Assembly (NCBI GenBank): GCA_958298945.1
Contig: OY282609.1
Coordinates: 65,630,220 to 65,694,219, forward strand
From: Atherix ibis
Lineage: Eukaryota > Arthropoda > Insecta > Diptera > Athericidae
Length of the DNA: 64,000 nucleotides
Direction: 5' to 3'
The notes beneath the pieces were generated by a model. That model saw only the letters and a list, made by a program, of their open reading frames with translations. It did not search any database and was not told the DNA's origin. The stretch's first letter is position 1. Each line of letters starts with the position of its first letter. The translations under genes were made by a program, and so were the position numbers. Shown piece by piece: positions 21,146 to 33,349 of this stretch.

Positions 21146-23553
21146 CTTTTCTAGTTCAAATCATGTCAGAATTGTCGAAAACAATCGAACCGATTTTTTT
21201 GGAATTTGCGCTAATAGCTTTAAAAATATGCGGTCATTTTTGCATTGGCATTAGATAGTAGGCAAGTCAATCTGGAATAATTGAAATTTTTATTGCTATT
21301 CACTTAATAACGAATGGAAACGATTTTATAATAGCCTAAAAATAATTAGTAAAATTTCTGTAAGCCTAAATATTACGTGCGTTGTTGAGGTTGTGGTACT
21401 CTTTTTCTTTATGAAGAGTGAAATTACTTTATTCTAACGCATTTGTTTTCTTTTCTTTTTAACACTGTTATCCAGTAAAGAAAGTTCCCCAAATATGATA
21501 GATAATAAGGTTAGTGCCGAAATTTAATTCAATTAAAATAATACGAATCAAATTGGAATAAAAGCTATTGTATCAGAAGTAAAAGTTTTAGAAGGGAACG
21601 AATTCGTAAATAAAATACAAGTATTTACACAAAAAAAAATTTTTTGGAGATAAAAATAAAATGGAAACAAAATTATAATTATGCTCTGTATAGTGTTGCT
21701 TATGAATGTTTTTATTGTAATAATATGTTTATACAAATTAATATACATCCATAATGTTAATTCATATAAAATTATTATTAAATATAATAAATTATACCTA
21801 AAATTAGACTACAATTAATATAAAATTTAAAACGGAAAAAAAATTTATCCAAAAAGGACTAAAACTAAAACATAAAATGTAAATAAAATAAAATTAACAA
21901 TATAATTGTTAATATTAAAAATAAAAATAAAAATAACAACAAATAACTAATAATAAAAATATATATATTGAAAAAATATTAAAATTTTTCAACATATTTA
22001 TACAGCGAATATATTGAAATCAAATATGAATATTACTTTATACACGATATTGTGTAGATTTTATGTAATTATTTTAATTAAAAATAATAAAATAAATATT
22101 ATTAATTCAGAAAATAGAAAAAGTGGAAAATAATGAAAATTATAATTTAAAGTAAAAAGTTCTACTTATTAAATATAAAGTTGTTTTTATTTAGATAGCG
22201 CGATAGATAAATACTAAATAGAAATTTACAATAACATCAAAAAATGAAAATAATCAAAAATTATTGATTAAAATTAAAAGAAAACAATCAAGATGATTTA
22301 TAATAAAATCATTGAAAGTGGCTACTCACGTACAGAGTAGATTGACTATAAAAAGCTCCAACTGAACAACTGGTGTGCGAAAATTATATAATTTCTCTAA
22401 TTAGTTTTCAATATTTATAATTTGTATCTTTTGGTGTCTATATTTAAATATTTCACTTTAAAAGAAAATTAACATTTCATATTAATGTTTACTCATCTAA
22501 TGTTAGGGAATTATGTGTGCTTTCTCTATTAGAGACCATTAACTCCGTCTGTAGAGGCTTAAGAGACATCATGTCTGCATATCTTAGAAGGAGTAGTAGT
22601 AGTACTACTTGTTACGTGATACCTAAGAATAATCTTAAATTTTATATTTTGTTCTGTTATATTAAAATTATTATCGAAGAACTTAGATAAAGAACTCCTG
22701 AACTCTGTAGCCGTAGTCTAATAAGTTCAGACTTTTAAGTTAAGGTCTATATAGAAATTAAATTTTTATCTTTTTAATATGTTAGTCACTATTGTGAAAA
22801 TGGATATCCATATTTATCTATTTTTTATTATTGATAAATGACACTTCTATAACTAAATTAATTAAAAAATTGTAAGGGAAATAAAAAGTTCTAATATATT
22901 TTGTTTATTCGAATTGTAAAAAACACAACACATAATTTTTCTTAGTGTTTGTTGACTGGAGAAAATATATTTGATAATGAAAGGAGAAGATATTTTTTTC
23001 AAAAAATATTTATGAGATGTAAGTCCGTTAAATCAATGAAACTAAATATTTCTAGTTCATATTTACTGTATTCGTTGGAGTTAGTCTTGATGTATTCCGA
23101 AAGTGGGATATCAAAGAGAAGCACTTGAGACTATCTACTTGTATAACGATAGTATCTAATTTTAGTCTAAAGAATTCTGTTGCATGTAAGATGCATATAT
23201 GCAAAAAATGAGTGCAATGCACCAGACAGAATGTATGGCAAATTTCTCCAATTTACATTTTCAATCTTAAAAAATTACAAATATATTTACCATAATGAGT
23301 TTTGACATTTTCTTAAAAAATTTTATATAACTTTCAATTTTTTTGAAATATTTAATTATACGATAATATACGAGTATTTATAAAAATACATTTTTTGTAC
23401 ACCAGTAACCAGTTCCGGTAATATTTTAATCTAAATAATGCATAATAATTTTTTTCGTGATTGAAAAAAATTTGTACTTGAGAAAAAATGAATTAAAAAT
23501 AATAAAAATTAGTTAGAATAAAAAGAAATATTAGAATATGTTCTTTGGAAATA
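21146..23553. other. Very AT-rich intergenic region
   Basis: No gene recognised. TATAAAAAG at 22350-22358 is a fair TATA box in a slightly GC-richer patch (22320-22375), but no open frame follows it. Confidence 0.5.
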
Positions 23554-23640
23554 TCGGGTTTTTCAATAGCACCTTGACACTTTTGAGTATTTTCAATATA
23601 AAAATACTCAAAAGTGTCAAGTTGCTATTGAAAACCCCGA
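23554..23640. mobile_element. 87-bp hairpin MITE related to M6
   Basis: Two 40-base arms (starting TCGGGTTTTTCAATAGCACC) pair with two mismatches around a 7-base loop (CAATATA). The arm matches the terminus of the M6 mariner at 48157 (on the minus strand TCGGGTTTTTCAATATCAAC) in 16 of the first 17 bases and partly beyond. TA dinucleotides lie within two bases on each side. Confidence 0.75.
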
Positions 23641-25025
23641 ATAAGTAAATATAGAAAAATTATCTACGAGTAGATACAGTTAAATCCGTTCAATTAGATA
23701 TTATATAAAAATTCTTAAAGAATATTGAAAAAATATATGAAAAATTCGTAATAATAAATATTGTAATAATTATTAAAAAAATATATTGGAAAATAAATTG
23801 TTTAGTTTTTATTTGGAAATTATGTATTTTTGGTCTTTATGTAGAAAAAATAGTTTTTTTTCTCAAATTTTGTAATTAAGATTTTTCTCTATGGTTATGG
23901 ATTTGCTTTTTTCCCAAAATTGGGTCAATAGGCTGCAAAAAAATAATCTTTAGTCCATTTTGAAATGTCCAATTCGAGATTTATTTTTCCCCACATAAAA
24001 CAAGGACGATATTAACATACGCCTTGAAATTAAGATTATTATTTTATTTTTATATATTTCAATGAATATTTAATAAAAAAATTTGGGAAATTTTATCGTC
24101 CGTGTAAGACGGGAGGTTAAGAAAAGCCGTACGGTACCTTCTGGCTCTCTTACGAGACGACTAATAGAAAATTAGACAAATGTCAGATAATCACTCATTA
24201 AAAAAAAAAACAAAAAAAAGACCAAAAATACATGTACTAACATATAACTTTAAATTTACAAATATTAAATATATTTTGAATAATTTCTAAATAGATGGTC
24301 TTATGCCGTCCAATAAAAATGTAATTAATAAAATTTAAAAAAAAGAGTAAAATTAAACATTAAGAAAAATGGACGATGTTCAACAACAAGAAAACAAAAA
24401 CAATTTCGCCGAACGGAATAAAAGGACAAAAAATTCTTTCGAAAATTTAGTATAATTAAGTATGGTTGATGCAACAATATTGTTTGTAGCGTGTACCAAT
24501 AACATAAAAAATTAGAGATTCTAATGATTCCACCCAAATAGACTGTCCAAAAAAATTAAATTAAATTAAAATAAAATAAAATAAAGGATTACTGCAAAAA
24601 AATGGGAGCTATTTCAAGTTTCTTATTTAATACGAATATTTATGTAAATAATACATACACATAAATATATATAATTAATTATTAGAAATATTGTGTCCAG
24701 TAAATGATTGAAAAAATGTTTGGAAAATTTAAAGGCAAAAATCAAAGCAAACATTTCAAATGAAACATTTGTTATGTATTGTAAAAACATAAAAATTGCC
24801 TACAAACAGGATAACGAGAAATTCTTACTATTGTAGTAATTATAATACTAATAATAACTAATAATAATAATAGTAATAATAATTGTGAATTGTATTGAAT
24901 TACGCAATTATTCATTAATTTATTTGTGCAATAAATGTGATTTGTTATTTGTTCTTAGATTGCTTATTCGGTAAAACTTTCAGATGTATACAAAATCATT
25001 TGAACAAAATTCAAACACTCCCATA
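23641..25025. other. Very AT-rich intergenic region with TAA microsatellite
   Basis: No gene recognised. 24835-24895 holds an imperfect (TAA/TAG)n run. Confidence 0.5.
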
Positions 25026-26287
25026 CGAGGTATGTTCAAAAAGTATCGCGAACTTTTAAGTTCCGCGGGTTACGTATTTTCGATTTTTTGTGGCGTTATG
25101 TTGGTACTCATGTCTCTCACTTATGCCAACAAGTTCGGCCATTTTGAATGTTCAGTTAATTTTTGACAGCTGCTTTGCTTGCACGTGTTTTGGCTCGTCT
25201 TCGATTTTTGCCCATTTAAAAAAAATCTATCAGAGAATATGTTTCGGAAACAAGAAAATGTGTCAGGGGGCCAGATCTGGGAAATACGGTGGCTGCGGCA
25301 TTATTAGTGTATTATTTTTGGTCAAAAATTCGCTCACAAGCAACGATGCGTGAGCAGGGGCGTTCTTATGGTGCAAAAGCCAATTTCGGTTCTTTCACAA
25401 ATCCGGGCGTTTCTGGCGGATTTCTTCGCGCAACTTGCGCATAACTTGCAGGTAATATTCCTTATTGACCGTTCTACCCTGTGGCAAAAACTCATGATGC
25501 ACCGCGCCTCTGTAATCGAAGAAAAATGTAAGCAAAACCTTCACATTCGACCGAACTGGGCGCTTTTTTTGGTCTTGGCTCGTGCGGCAGCTTCCATTGG
25601 GATGATTGAGCTTTGATTTCCACGTCATAACCATAAACCCATGATTCGTCACCAGTTATGACCCTCTGGAGGAAATTTGGGTCGTTGCGGACAGAGTCCA
25701 ACAGCTCCTTAGCTATGGTAATGCGATGCTGTTTTTGGTCGAAGTTGAGCAATTTTGGTACGAATTTCGCGGCGACCCGTCTCATGTCCAAATCATTGGT
25801 AAAAATCGAATGGCACGAGCCAATCGATATGTTTAAGTCCTCAGCAACTTCTCTAACGGTGATTCGACGATTGGCCAATATTGTTTTCGTCTGTTGTTGA
25901 CGTGCTCGGGCGTCCGGCACGCTTTTCGTCGTTCACATCTTTTCGGCCCTCTGAGAACATTTCTTTGCTTCGGTCCAAGGTAGCTTCACCATATGACACA
26001 GTCAACATTCGGAATGTGTCCGCGCAATTAATTTTGTTTTTCACATAAAATTTGATACATATTCTTGGATCCATTTTTTGGAATGGGCAAAAATCGAAGA
26101 CGAGCCAAAACACGTGCAAGCAAAGCAGCTGTCAAAAATTAACTGAACATTCAAAATGGCCGAACTTGTCGGCATAACTGTGAGACATGAGTACAAAACA
26201 TAACGCCACAAAAAAAATCGAAAATCCAAAATAACATACATAACCCGCGGAAATTCAAAATTCGCAATACTTTTTGAACAGATGTCG
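25026..26287 (-). mobile_element. mariner M3 copy b with the 5' end at both termini (foldback)
   Basis: It is flanked by TA on both sides. The right end (26287-26075, minus strand) is a normal M3 leader. The left end (25026 to about 25245, plus strand) is the same leader inverted, not the 3' end seen in copies a and c. About 215 bases therefore form terminal arms around the transposase remnant. Confidence 0.88.
25240..26074 (-). pseudogene. M3b mariner transposase, lacking C-terminus
   Basis: ATG at 26072-26074 starts MDPRICIKFYVKNKINCADT. A deletion near 25920-25960 shifts the frame. Then come RRITVREVAEDLNISIGSCH, RRVAAKFVPKLLNFDQKQHR and ITGDESWVYGYD (first catalytic Asp). The next frame has KVLLTFFFDYRGAVHHEFLP and MRKLREEIRQKRPDL. 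The HDN block is damaged (the frame breaks near 25330-25390), and PDLAPCD (25285-25262) is followed by only about ten residues before the sequence runs into the inverted leader. The roughly 60 C-terminal residues present in copy c are missing. The family is DD34D and belongs to the clade that gave rise to human GVQW3/FLJ37770-like proteins. Confidence 0.82.
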
Positions 26288-28411
26288 TACATATGGTAAT
26301 GAGAAAGGTCATAATTTTTTTCTTTTAGATTTATCTAAATGAAAATAATTTTGATTTTTATATAAAAAAAAGTTATTTTATTTCTTGTACTATTTTAGAA
26401 AATTAAAAGGATTGATTTCTTCTTAAAATAGCACAAGGCAAAAGAATTTTATGTTGTTATATTTCAAACATTATACCTTATCTCTTATACCTTTTTTTTT
26501 TTTAAAAAAAACATAAGAAAGGTTAATTCTTTCAACAAAAAAAGTATAACATAATTTTTTGAATTTTTAAAACCAGATTATTATTTTTATTATAAATGAG
26601 ACTTAATTAATATCAAGTTGAATAGAGAATATTATTTATTGTATAATATTTTTCTTAAAATAATGTGCATTTTTTTTATAAAATAATAAAATTGTGAATT
26701 TTAAAACAAAACTAAACATAAAAAAGAAAAAAATCGTATTTAATATTTTCCTTAAAAATGTATTTTCCAATTTCCATAATTTTCCAGTTTTTTTGTTTGT
26801 TTGAGTTTTAATATCTGAACAATTATAATTTTCAACATCCAAAATAATATTTATTTTAGAATACCATAGAAATTTTGTTAATAATAGCTAATTTTTCTTA
26901 AATGCTCTTTTAAAAGAGTAGTGATTTTCTATATTAATGAAAAAAGTTGAATTTTTATTTGTTTTCTTTTTAAGATTTTATGAAGATACAATATTAAAAA
27001 TAATTTATTTTTTATAAAAAATATTAATAAATTTTGAAAACGAAAAAAATTTTTTGATCAACAAAATTTCTTAAAAACACAAAATTATGTAATTTATTTG
27101 AACATAGGAAAATGAATATATAAAATAATCAAAGCTGTGAATTAATCACAAGGGTAAAACTACACGTATCAACATCAATTAAAAATCAACTTGTTATCAT
27201 TTAGATTTTATGAAGATGGAAACATTTTAGATTAAATTCAAATTTGCATTTGAATTCATGACATTTCCCCCATTTGAAGGTGAAAAATGACGAAGAAAAA
27301 ATTTTACCCGAGAGCTAAAAATAGAGTTGGTAAAATACATATCCTAGGATAATATATGATATCAGTTCGAAGAATCAGTTTTAATTTGAAAGGCATTCAC
27401 AAATAAATTCCTTCGAGATTAGCATATGTACGAGTCTTAGTAGAGCCAGTCCAATATACTCGTCGTACATGGCGATAAGTTTTCTCATTTGGACCCTACT
27501 TAATATTCAGGATCTTCCTAAAACTGATTTTATGCTTTGTAGACTTGACCTTTTCCCTCGTTTGGTTAGTGTACAAGGACTCACTAGAATAAGGCCAATA
27601 TTATTTTCTGTCATAAAATTTTATCCAGCTATTCTCCTCATTTTAGAAAATTTCTATTGCCAGAATGCTACTATTACTATTATTTGTTCAGACATTTTCC
27701 ATTATTATCGAGTATAAATTTTTGTAAGTTTTCATTTTAAATCTTATATCGGTTTATTTAATAAATATTTTTTGTGTAGAATAAAAAAATGAGAGACCTA
27801 TTTTGAGTATTAAATGGGATACTTCCTATAACGCTGTGGGCTAATTTCTGTTTTGTAGATACAAAATACTCGTAATTTGCGAGTAAAAACCAATTATAAA
27901 TTTTTTGAATTGAAGTTTTAAAATTTTCACATTTTTGAATATATTATTTGAATTTCTAAATTTCTTAATAAAAGCAGTAGAAAACTTAATAATTTTCTTA
28001 ATCTCTAAGAATTATTTTAACATAATTAATCGAAACTTTAATTTTATTTTTATTTGAATAAAAAAAATGTCAAATATATTTTTGATATTTTATTTAAAAA
28101 TAAAAAAAATTTCATGAGTTAGATATCTACAACTACTACAGGTAACAAGCCGATTTATTGTAATTACAATACTGTGCAACATGAAGGGGGAGTTAACATC
28201 CATTGATGCTACTTCAACTTTTGGGACATCATAAGTTTAATGTTTGATTAGCTCAATGAGTCTCGTGGCGATTGCTATCGCAAACGATGAGAGATGCCAC
28301 TGAGGATAATTCTCTTACAAGAGAATTGGGATGATATGGTAAATAAACATAAGACTTTTTATAACAAGAAACCGTCAGTTCAAGTACAAATAAAGCTTTG
28401 AGATCACAATA
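26288..28411. other. AT-rich intergenic region
   Basis: No supported gene. An open frame at 27469-27717 has no recognisable similarity. 27240-27270 and 27460-27640 are the only GC-richer patches. Confidence 0.45.
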
Positions 28412-29374
28412 CGAGGTCTGTTCAAAAAATATTTTTTGATATTTTATCTGTTCAAGGGATTTTGAATTTCCGCAGGTAACGTATATTCCATTTTCGATTT
28501 TTTGTGGCGTTATGTTGGTACTCATGTCTCTCACTTATGCCGACAAGTTCGGCTATTTTGAATGTTCAGTAAATTTTTGACAGTTGCTTTGCTTGCACGT
28601 GTTTTGCTCGTCTTCGATTTTTGCCCATTCTAAAAAATGGATCCAAGAATATGTATCAAATTTTGTGTGAAAAACGCATTCCGAATGTTGACTGAGGCAT
28701 ATGGTGAAGCTACCTTGGACCGAAGCAACGTTTATCGGTGGTACAAAATGTTCTCAGAGGGCCGAGAAGATGTGAACGACGAAAAGCGTGCTGGACGCCC
28801 AAGTACGTCAACAACAGACGTTTGCAGGGGTGTGGTGCATCATTAGTACTTGCCACAAGGTAGAATGGTCAATAAGGAATATTACCTGCAAGTTATGCGC
28901 AAGTTGCGCGAAGAAATCCGCCAGAAACGCCCGAATTTGTGCAAGAACAAAAATTGACTTTTGCACCATTATAACACCCCTGCTCACGCATCGTTGCTTA
29001 TGCGCGAATTTTTGGTCAAAAACAACACATTAATAATGCCGCAGCCACCGCATTCCCCAGATCTGGCCCCCTGTGACTTTTCCTTGTTCCCGAAACTGAA
29101 GACCCCCATGCAAGGACAACGCTACGTCCTTGTTCTCAAAACTGAAGACCCTCCTACGCTACGATTGAGGAGATAAAGACGGCATCGAAAAAGGAGCTGA
29201 ACAAGATCACAAAAAATGATTTTTTGAAGTGCTTCGAGAATTGGAAAAAACGTTGGCACAAGTGTAAAATATCTGGTGGGGATTACTTTGAAGGGGACAA
29301 AATAGATATTCAAGAATAAATAAATAATTTTTGAAAAAAACACAAAATTCGCGATACTTTTTGGACGGACCTCG
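28412..29374 (+). mobile_element. mariner M3 copy c, internally deleted, 963 bp
   Basis: Termini CGAGGTCTGTTCAAAAAATA (left) and TTTTTGGACGGACCTCG (right), with TA on each side. The 5' leader carries a local disruption near 28425-28455. Confidence 0.9.
28637..29319 (+). pseudogene. M3c mariner transposase with central deletion
   Basis: It begins MDPRICIKFCVKNAFRMLTE and continues YGEATLDRSNVYRWYKMFSE and KRAGRPSTSTTD. It then jumps (about 28817) to the block for GVVHHEFLPQG, removing the second helix-turn-helix and the first catalytic Asp. It continues out of frame with KLREEIRQKRP, then HHYNTPAHASLLMREFLVKN (the catalytic Asp of HHDN is now Tyr) and PHSPDLAPCDFSLFPKLK. A short local duplication (two 'KTEDP'-type units at 29095-29155) precedes YATIEEIKTASKKELNKITK and ISGGDYFEGDKIDIQE-stop. 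This copy shows what the missing 3' part of copy b should look like. Confidence 0.82.
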
Positions 29375-29542
29375 TATATGACACGACGAACATAATTAAA
29401 AATATTCACAATTTTACGAAGGATTTTTAACTGAATGTAGATTCCAGAGTAACAATAATAACATTACTATTTTAGAGAATCATGACTCACGGCGAAGAGC
29501 AAAAGTAGCATGAACCCTTTTTTGTTTATTTACTTTTACTCT

Positions 29543-29776
29543 TCACTTCGATAACCAGCTTGGAAGTTCGAGGATATAGTTTTGTAAAATATTGGAGGCA
29601 GAGAGAGGATTTTCGTAGTAAGTTAATATAGTTGTGTCGAGTGCGTAAGTTGCAGCGAGGGTGTTAGGACATGTAGTGATATCGGAACTGTAGATATTAT
29701 ACAGTGTAGGGTCAAGGTATGATTGTACTATCAGGTCAGGTAGTAAGTGAAGGGAAGGAATTGTTTCAATTCTCAT
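29543..29776 (-). pseudogene. Jockey-like reverse transcriptase fragment with lost active site
   Basis: The minus-strand frame contains LDPTLYNIYSSDITTCPNTL, AATYALDTTIL and NILQNYILELPSWLSK. In jockey-clade enzymes this is the palm B/C region 'GPTLYNIYT.DIP' with 'YADDTA'. Here the two catalytic aspartates are L-D. About 75 residues remain. Confidence 0.7.
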
Positions 29777-30197
29777 AGTAAACCAGAGTGCACCAATGGC
29801 CAGTACTCTTTCCTCTTAAAGGAGGTAGCAATATTAGCTTTAACGTAGTTGGTTTGTTGGATAACGGAATGTGCTGCTTTAAAGACAAACTGATGGTTAA
29901 GTAAGCTTATTGTGCGAACAGAACAAGTAAATATATGGGTTTATTGGAATTAGGAATCATTTTTACGATTGAAAATTTCCAGATTGAGGGAAAGTCCGTG
30001 GTTTAAAGGATTCTGTTGTATAATATAAGTAAGTGAAAATTTAAAATAGGATAATTTCGCAACCCAAAGTAGACCAGCATGAAATGAATTCCAATATTTT
30101 CTAAAAACTTAAGTAAATTGAAAAAAATTAAGATAGTAAAAAGTTTTATCTAAATAAGTGTCAAAAACTGTCCTTTTAAGTTGACTGTGAGAATAAT
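29777..30197. other. Unassigned spacer
   Basis: Nothing recognised, apart from a possible weak continuation of the reverse transcriptase remnant to about 29830. Confidence 0.35.
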
Positions 30198-31192
30198 TTC
30201 CAAATTTGAAGAAATTGGATGCCGAATCGCATCGAATGCTTATGGAGTCCTGCAGGACAAGAAGCGTGAAAATCGGCCTAGGTAGGTTGAGGACCAACCG
30301 AAATTGCAGGCTCTTTTGGACGAAGACGATACCCAATCGCAAAAAATGCTCGCGGAGCAATTGGGTGTTACTCAACCAGGCATTTCCATGCGTCTGCGTG
30401 TCATGGGGATGATTGAAAAGATCGGAAAATGGGTGCCGCATGAATTGAACGATAGGCAGATGGAGCGACGCCAAAACACATGCGAAATCTTGCTCGCCAG
30501 ACAAAAAAGAAAGTCGTTCCTGCATCGGATTGTGACAGGCGATAAAAAGTAGATATATTTCGAGGATCCTAAACGCAAGAAATCGTGGGTTGATGCCGGC
30601 CAACCATCAACATTTTCTCAATATCAAATCGCTTCGGACGCAAGACGATGCTGTGCGTTTGGTGGGATTAGCAGGGTATCGTCTACTATGAGATGTTGAA
30701 ACCTGGTGAAACTGTCAATGCCCACCGCTACCACCACCAACAACTGATCAAATTGCACAGTGCTCTGCGTGAAAAAAGGATGTATTATCAACAAAGACAT
30801 GGCAAGCTGATTTTCCTCCACGACAACGCACCATCGCACACGTCAGAAATGGTCCGAAACTACTTCGAGACACTCAACTTGGGGGTGCTACCCCACCCCG
30901 CTTATTCAGCAGACCTGACCCCTTCCGACTACCACCTGTTTTCGTCGATGGACCACGCGCTCGCTGAGCACCACTTCGATTCTTACGAAGACGTCCAAAA
31001 ATGGCTTGATGAGTGGTTTGCCTCGAAAGAGAAGGAATTTTTTTGGCGTGGTATCCACAAATTGCCAGAGAGATGGGAAGAATGTGTAGCTAGCGAGGGC
31101 AAGTACTTTGAACAAATTTGTTTTTGCTTTCTATGAAAAAAACATTTGTTTTTTTTCACTAAAGAACAGCGGATTTAAGCTTATACACCTGG
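30198..31192 (+). mobile_element. mariner M1 copy c, 5'-truncated
   Basis: The left side starts inside the transposase (equivalent to FNLKKSAAESHRMLME) without a terminal repeat. The right end has the M1 repeat (GCTTATACACCTGG at 31179-31192) followed by TA. After 'LMES' about 75 bases are missing, and the sequence resumes at DKKRENRPR-like codons. Confidence 0.85.
30210..31136 (+). pseudogene. M1c mariner transposase, broken
   Basis: Blocks in order: LQALLDEDDTQSQKMLAEQL, GVTQPGISMRLRVMGMIEKI, NTCEILLARQKRKSFLHRIV, then TGDKK-stop (the acidic residue after the first catalytic Asp is changed and a stop follows), MLKPGETVNAHRYHHQQLIK, LIFLHDNAPSHTSEMVRNYF, YSADLTPSDYHLFSSMDHAL and WLDEWFASKEKEFFWRGIHK. 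The HDN to SDY spacing is DD34D. The normal stop codon is changed (GAA CAA in place of GAA TAA), so the frame runs on for 11 codons. Confidence 0.85.
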
Positions 31193-32743
31193 TATAAAAA
31201 GCTGAAGATGTTTAGAATGTATGTAAATACTTTCCATTTATTTGAGCAACTTTAATTAATTTCAGTAATCTATTTTTTAAAGATAATTCCAAATATATTG
31301 TCATTCATTCCAGCAGCGAAAACTAATTTATACAATTTCGTAAAGTTAATGGTACAAATTACAAACCTTTGGTATGAACAAGTTTTTGCCTTTTAAATAG
31401 ATCATAATTATTTTAATAGAAATTTTTCTCTTTTGAATTTTCTGTTCATCTGCCAATTTTTTCTCTACTCCATATTAGGCTATAGTGAATTTAAGATTCT
31501 TTGTTTGTATCTATTTACGATGTTATGCCTTTGGAAAATTGATACCAACTTTTCAGATTGTAAATATTTTCAAACAGAGTTTAACTTCAGAAAGAAGTTC
31601 TTTAATTATATTAGAAAAGGCAATACTGTAAATTTTAATTTGATCGCATCTTAGGTGATTTAGAAAGTTACAAAATTTTCGCCAAGATTTATCAGCTGAA
31701 CAGAATGTCTTAGTTTTTAATGTTATGGAAATTATGGAATTCAGGCTGACAGAGAAGTTTTTACTTTTTATTTTCTAGCGCTACAGTGAATAATTGTGCA
31801 AATATACATAAATGTGAAAAGATAAATACAAGAAAATTTTCCTCTAGCGATGATGGGGCAATTTTTGTTTGTTTTTTTAACCATAATTATGCAATACTGC
31901 CACTTCTACCAAAACGACCAAGAAAAAGAATAAAATATTTGAATATAATTATAATGACGAGCAAGTATTTTTCTATAAATTTTTTTAGTCGTTGCTTAGA
32001 AATGAAGTTGATTTCTTTTTAAGGAAATATTTCTTGATATTATTTCGTATAAAAAAGTTCGCATTAATTATAAACTTAAGCAGTTCATTAATTTTGTCAA
32101 CAACAAAGGATTTTCAGTCTGATTAAAATTTAATTGTACTTTTTTTATCAACTTTAATTACTAATACTATAGTTTTTCTTATTTTACTTAATTAAAAGTT
32201 TTGAAGGGAAATTCTCAATCAAAAGCAACACTTCACTCGTCATGAGGTTTCTTTATAATTTTTATTTGTCAGGTATTTATTATTTAATTTCGATAAAGTA
32301 AAATCATATATTAAGTCTTGCTGAAAATGTTTTTTAACCAACATTTTAGTATCAAGAAAAAAAGTTATAAGAAAAATAGAATTGTCTAAAAAAATATCTG
32401 CTATAGAATGGAATGGAGCCATGTTCAAAAAAAACATTTTTATTTATAGGAAACTTTGTTTTGAGCATGGCTTCAACGTAAGAGATTCTATAGACCCATA
32501 ACATACTATTTCAGATTATTAAAGTGAAGACTTTTGGAGGTAGAAATCATGTCAAATAAAATTTAGAAAATAATTTACTTTCACTTATTTATATATAAAA
32601 AACGGATCACTTTGTAGATTAGTGGAAATAAATTCTCTAGAATCTTGTAGGATTTAACACATTTTCTTTCAGACACTACCTAATATCTTTTTAAATAATT
32701 TTATATATCCGATAAACTTTTAAGGTCTTAAAATTTTTTTGTA
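31193..32743. other. AT-rich intergenic region
   Basis: No supported gene or repeat. Confidence 0.5.
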
Positions 32744-33345
32744 CGAGTCATGGGAAAAATAATTTAACTGGCATCACTGAGACAATCTGGCAACACTCCA
32801 TTTCACATAGTATGTACGTTAGTTCTAGACGTGCAGTTAAAATTATGATCACATAAGTTATGAAAAATGAAACAGTCAAATTTGGAGCAACGACGTGTTA
32901 TCAAATTTTGTGCTAAACTATGTGAATCCGTAAGTTTGACTTACGGAAAGCTGCAAAGAGCCTTTAGAGAACATTCCTTTTTAAAAGAGCAAGCTTTTCG
33001 ATGGCATAATAGTTTGTTTTTAGACAAACAAAGAAGCAGTAGAGGACCGAGAAGCAGTAGAAGGACAAACTACAATAAAAAATTTGATGAAAATGTGGAA
33101 CGAGTGAGGTCAAATCGTTGATTAACATTGAAGCTTATGTGTTAATCGACTGTCTATACTCACAAAAAGTTCTTGAAAGGCTCAAAAAAGGGATATTTGT
33201 GTCAGATCGAATATTGCAGACATTTGAATGCCCCACCGTCATAAGCCCCTCTGTCACACGCTAATCTGCATTAACGAATATTTTTAAGCCCCATGTTCAT
33301 TACGAAGAATGGAAACAATAATATTAATGAATACTTAGTCCCTCA
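32744..33345 (+). mobile_element. mariner M8 copy b, N-terminal part plus a distal scrap
   Basis: The left end (TA, then CGAGTCATGGGAAAAATAAT) and leader (ACATAGTATGTACGTTAGTT) align with M8 copy a at 48471. The transposase starts MKQSNLEQRRVIKFCAKLCE and continues SVSLTYGKLQRAFREHSFLK, EQAFRWHNSLFLD, then ENVERVRSNR-stop. A large deletion follows, and about 33165-33265 matches the block before the second catalytic Asp ('FLKGSKKG' and 'CRHLNAPP' in shifted frames of VLERLRKR...DIADTW). No right terminus is seen before M4 begins at 33350. Confidence 0.7.
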
Positions 33346-33349
33346 TATA

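Noticed and set aside
22335..22375. TATAAAAAG box as promoter of a gene to the right
   Set aside because: No coding frame or initiator with support follows within 2 kb. In 80 percent AT sequence such words are common.
24830..24900. Possible CRISPR-like or structured array of short repeats
   Set aside because: It is a simple TAA/TAG microsatellite in AT-rich eukaryotic DNA.
27469..27717. 82-codon open frame in a slightly GC-richer patch
   Set aside because: No known domain or conserved motif; kept only as spacer.
30109..30603. 164-codon minus-strand open frame
   Set aside because: Antisense shadow of the M1c mariner transposase.
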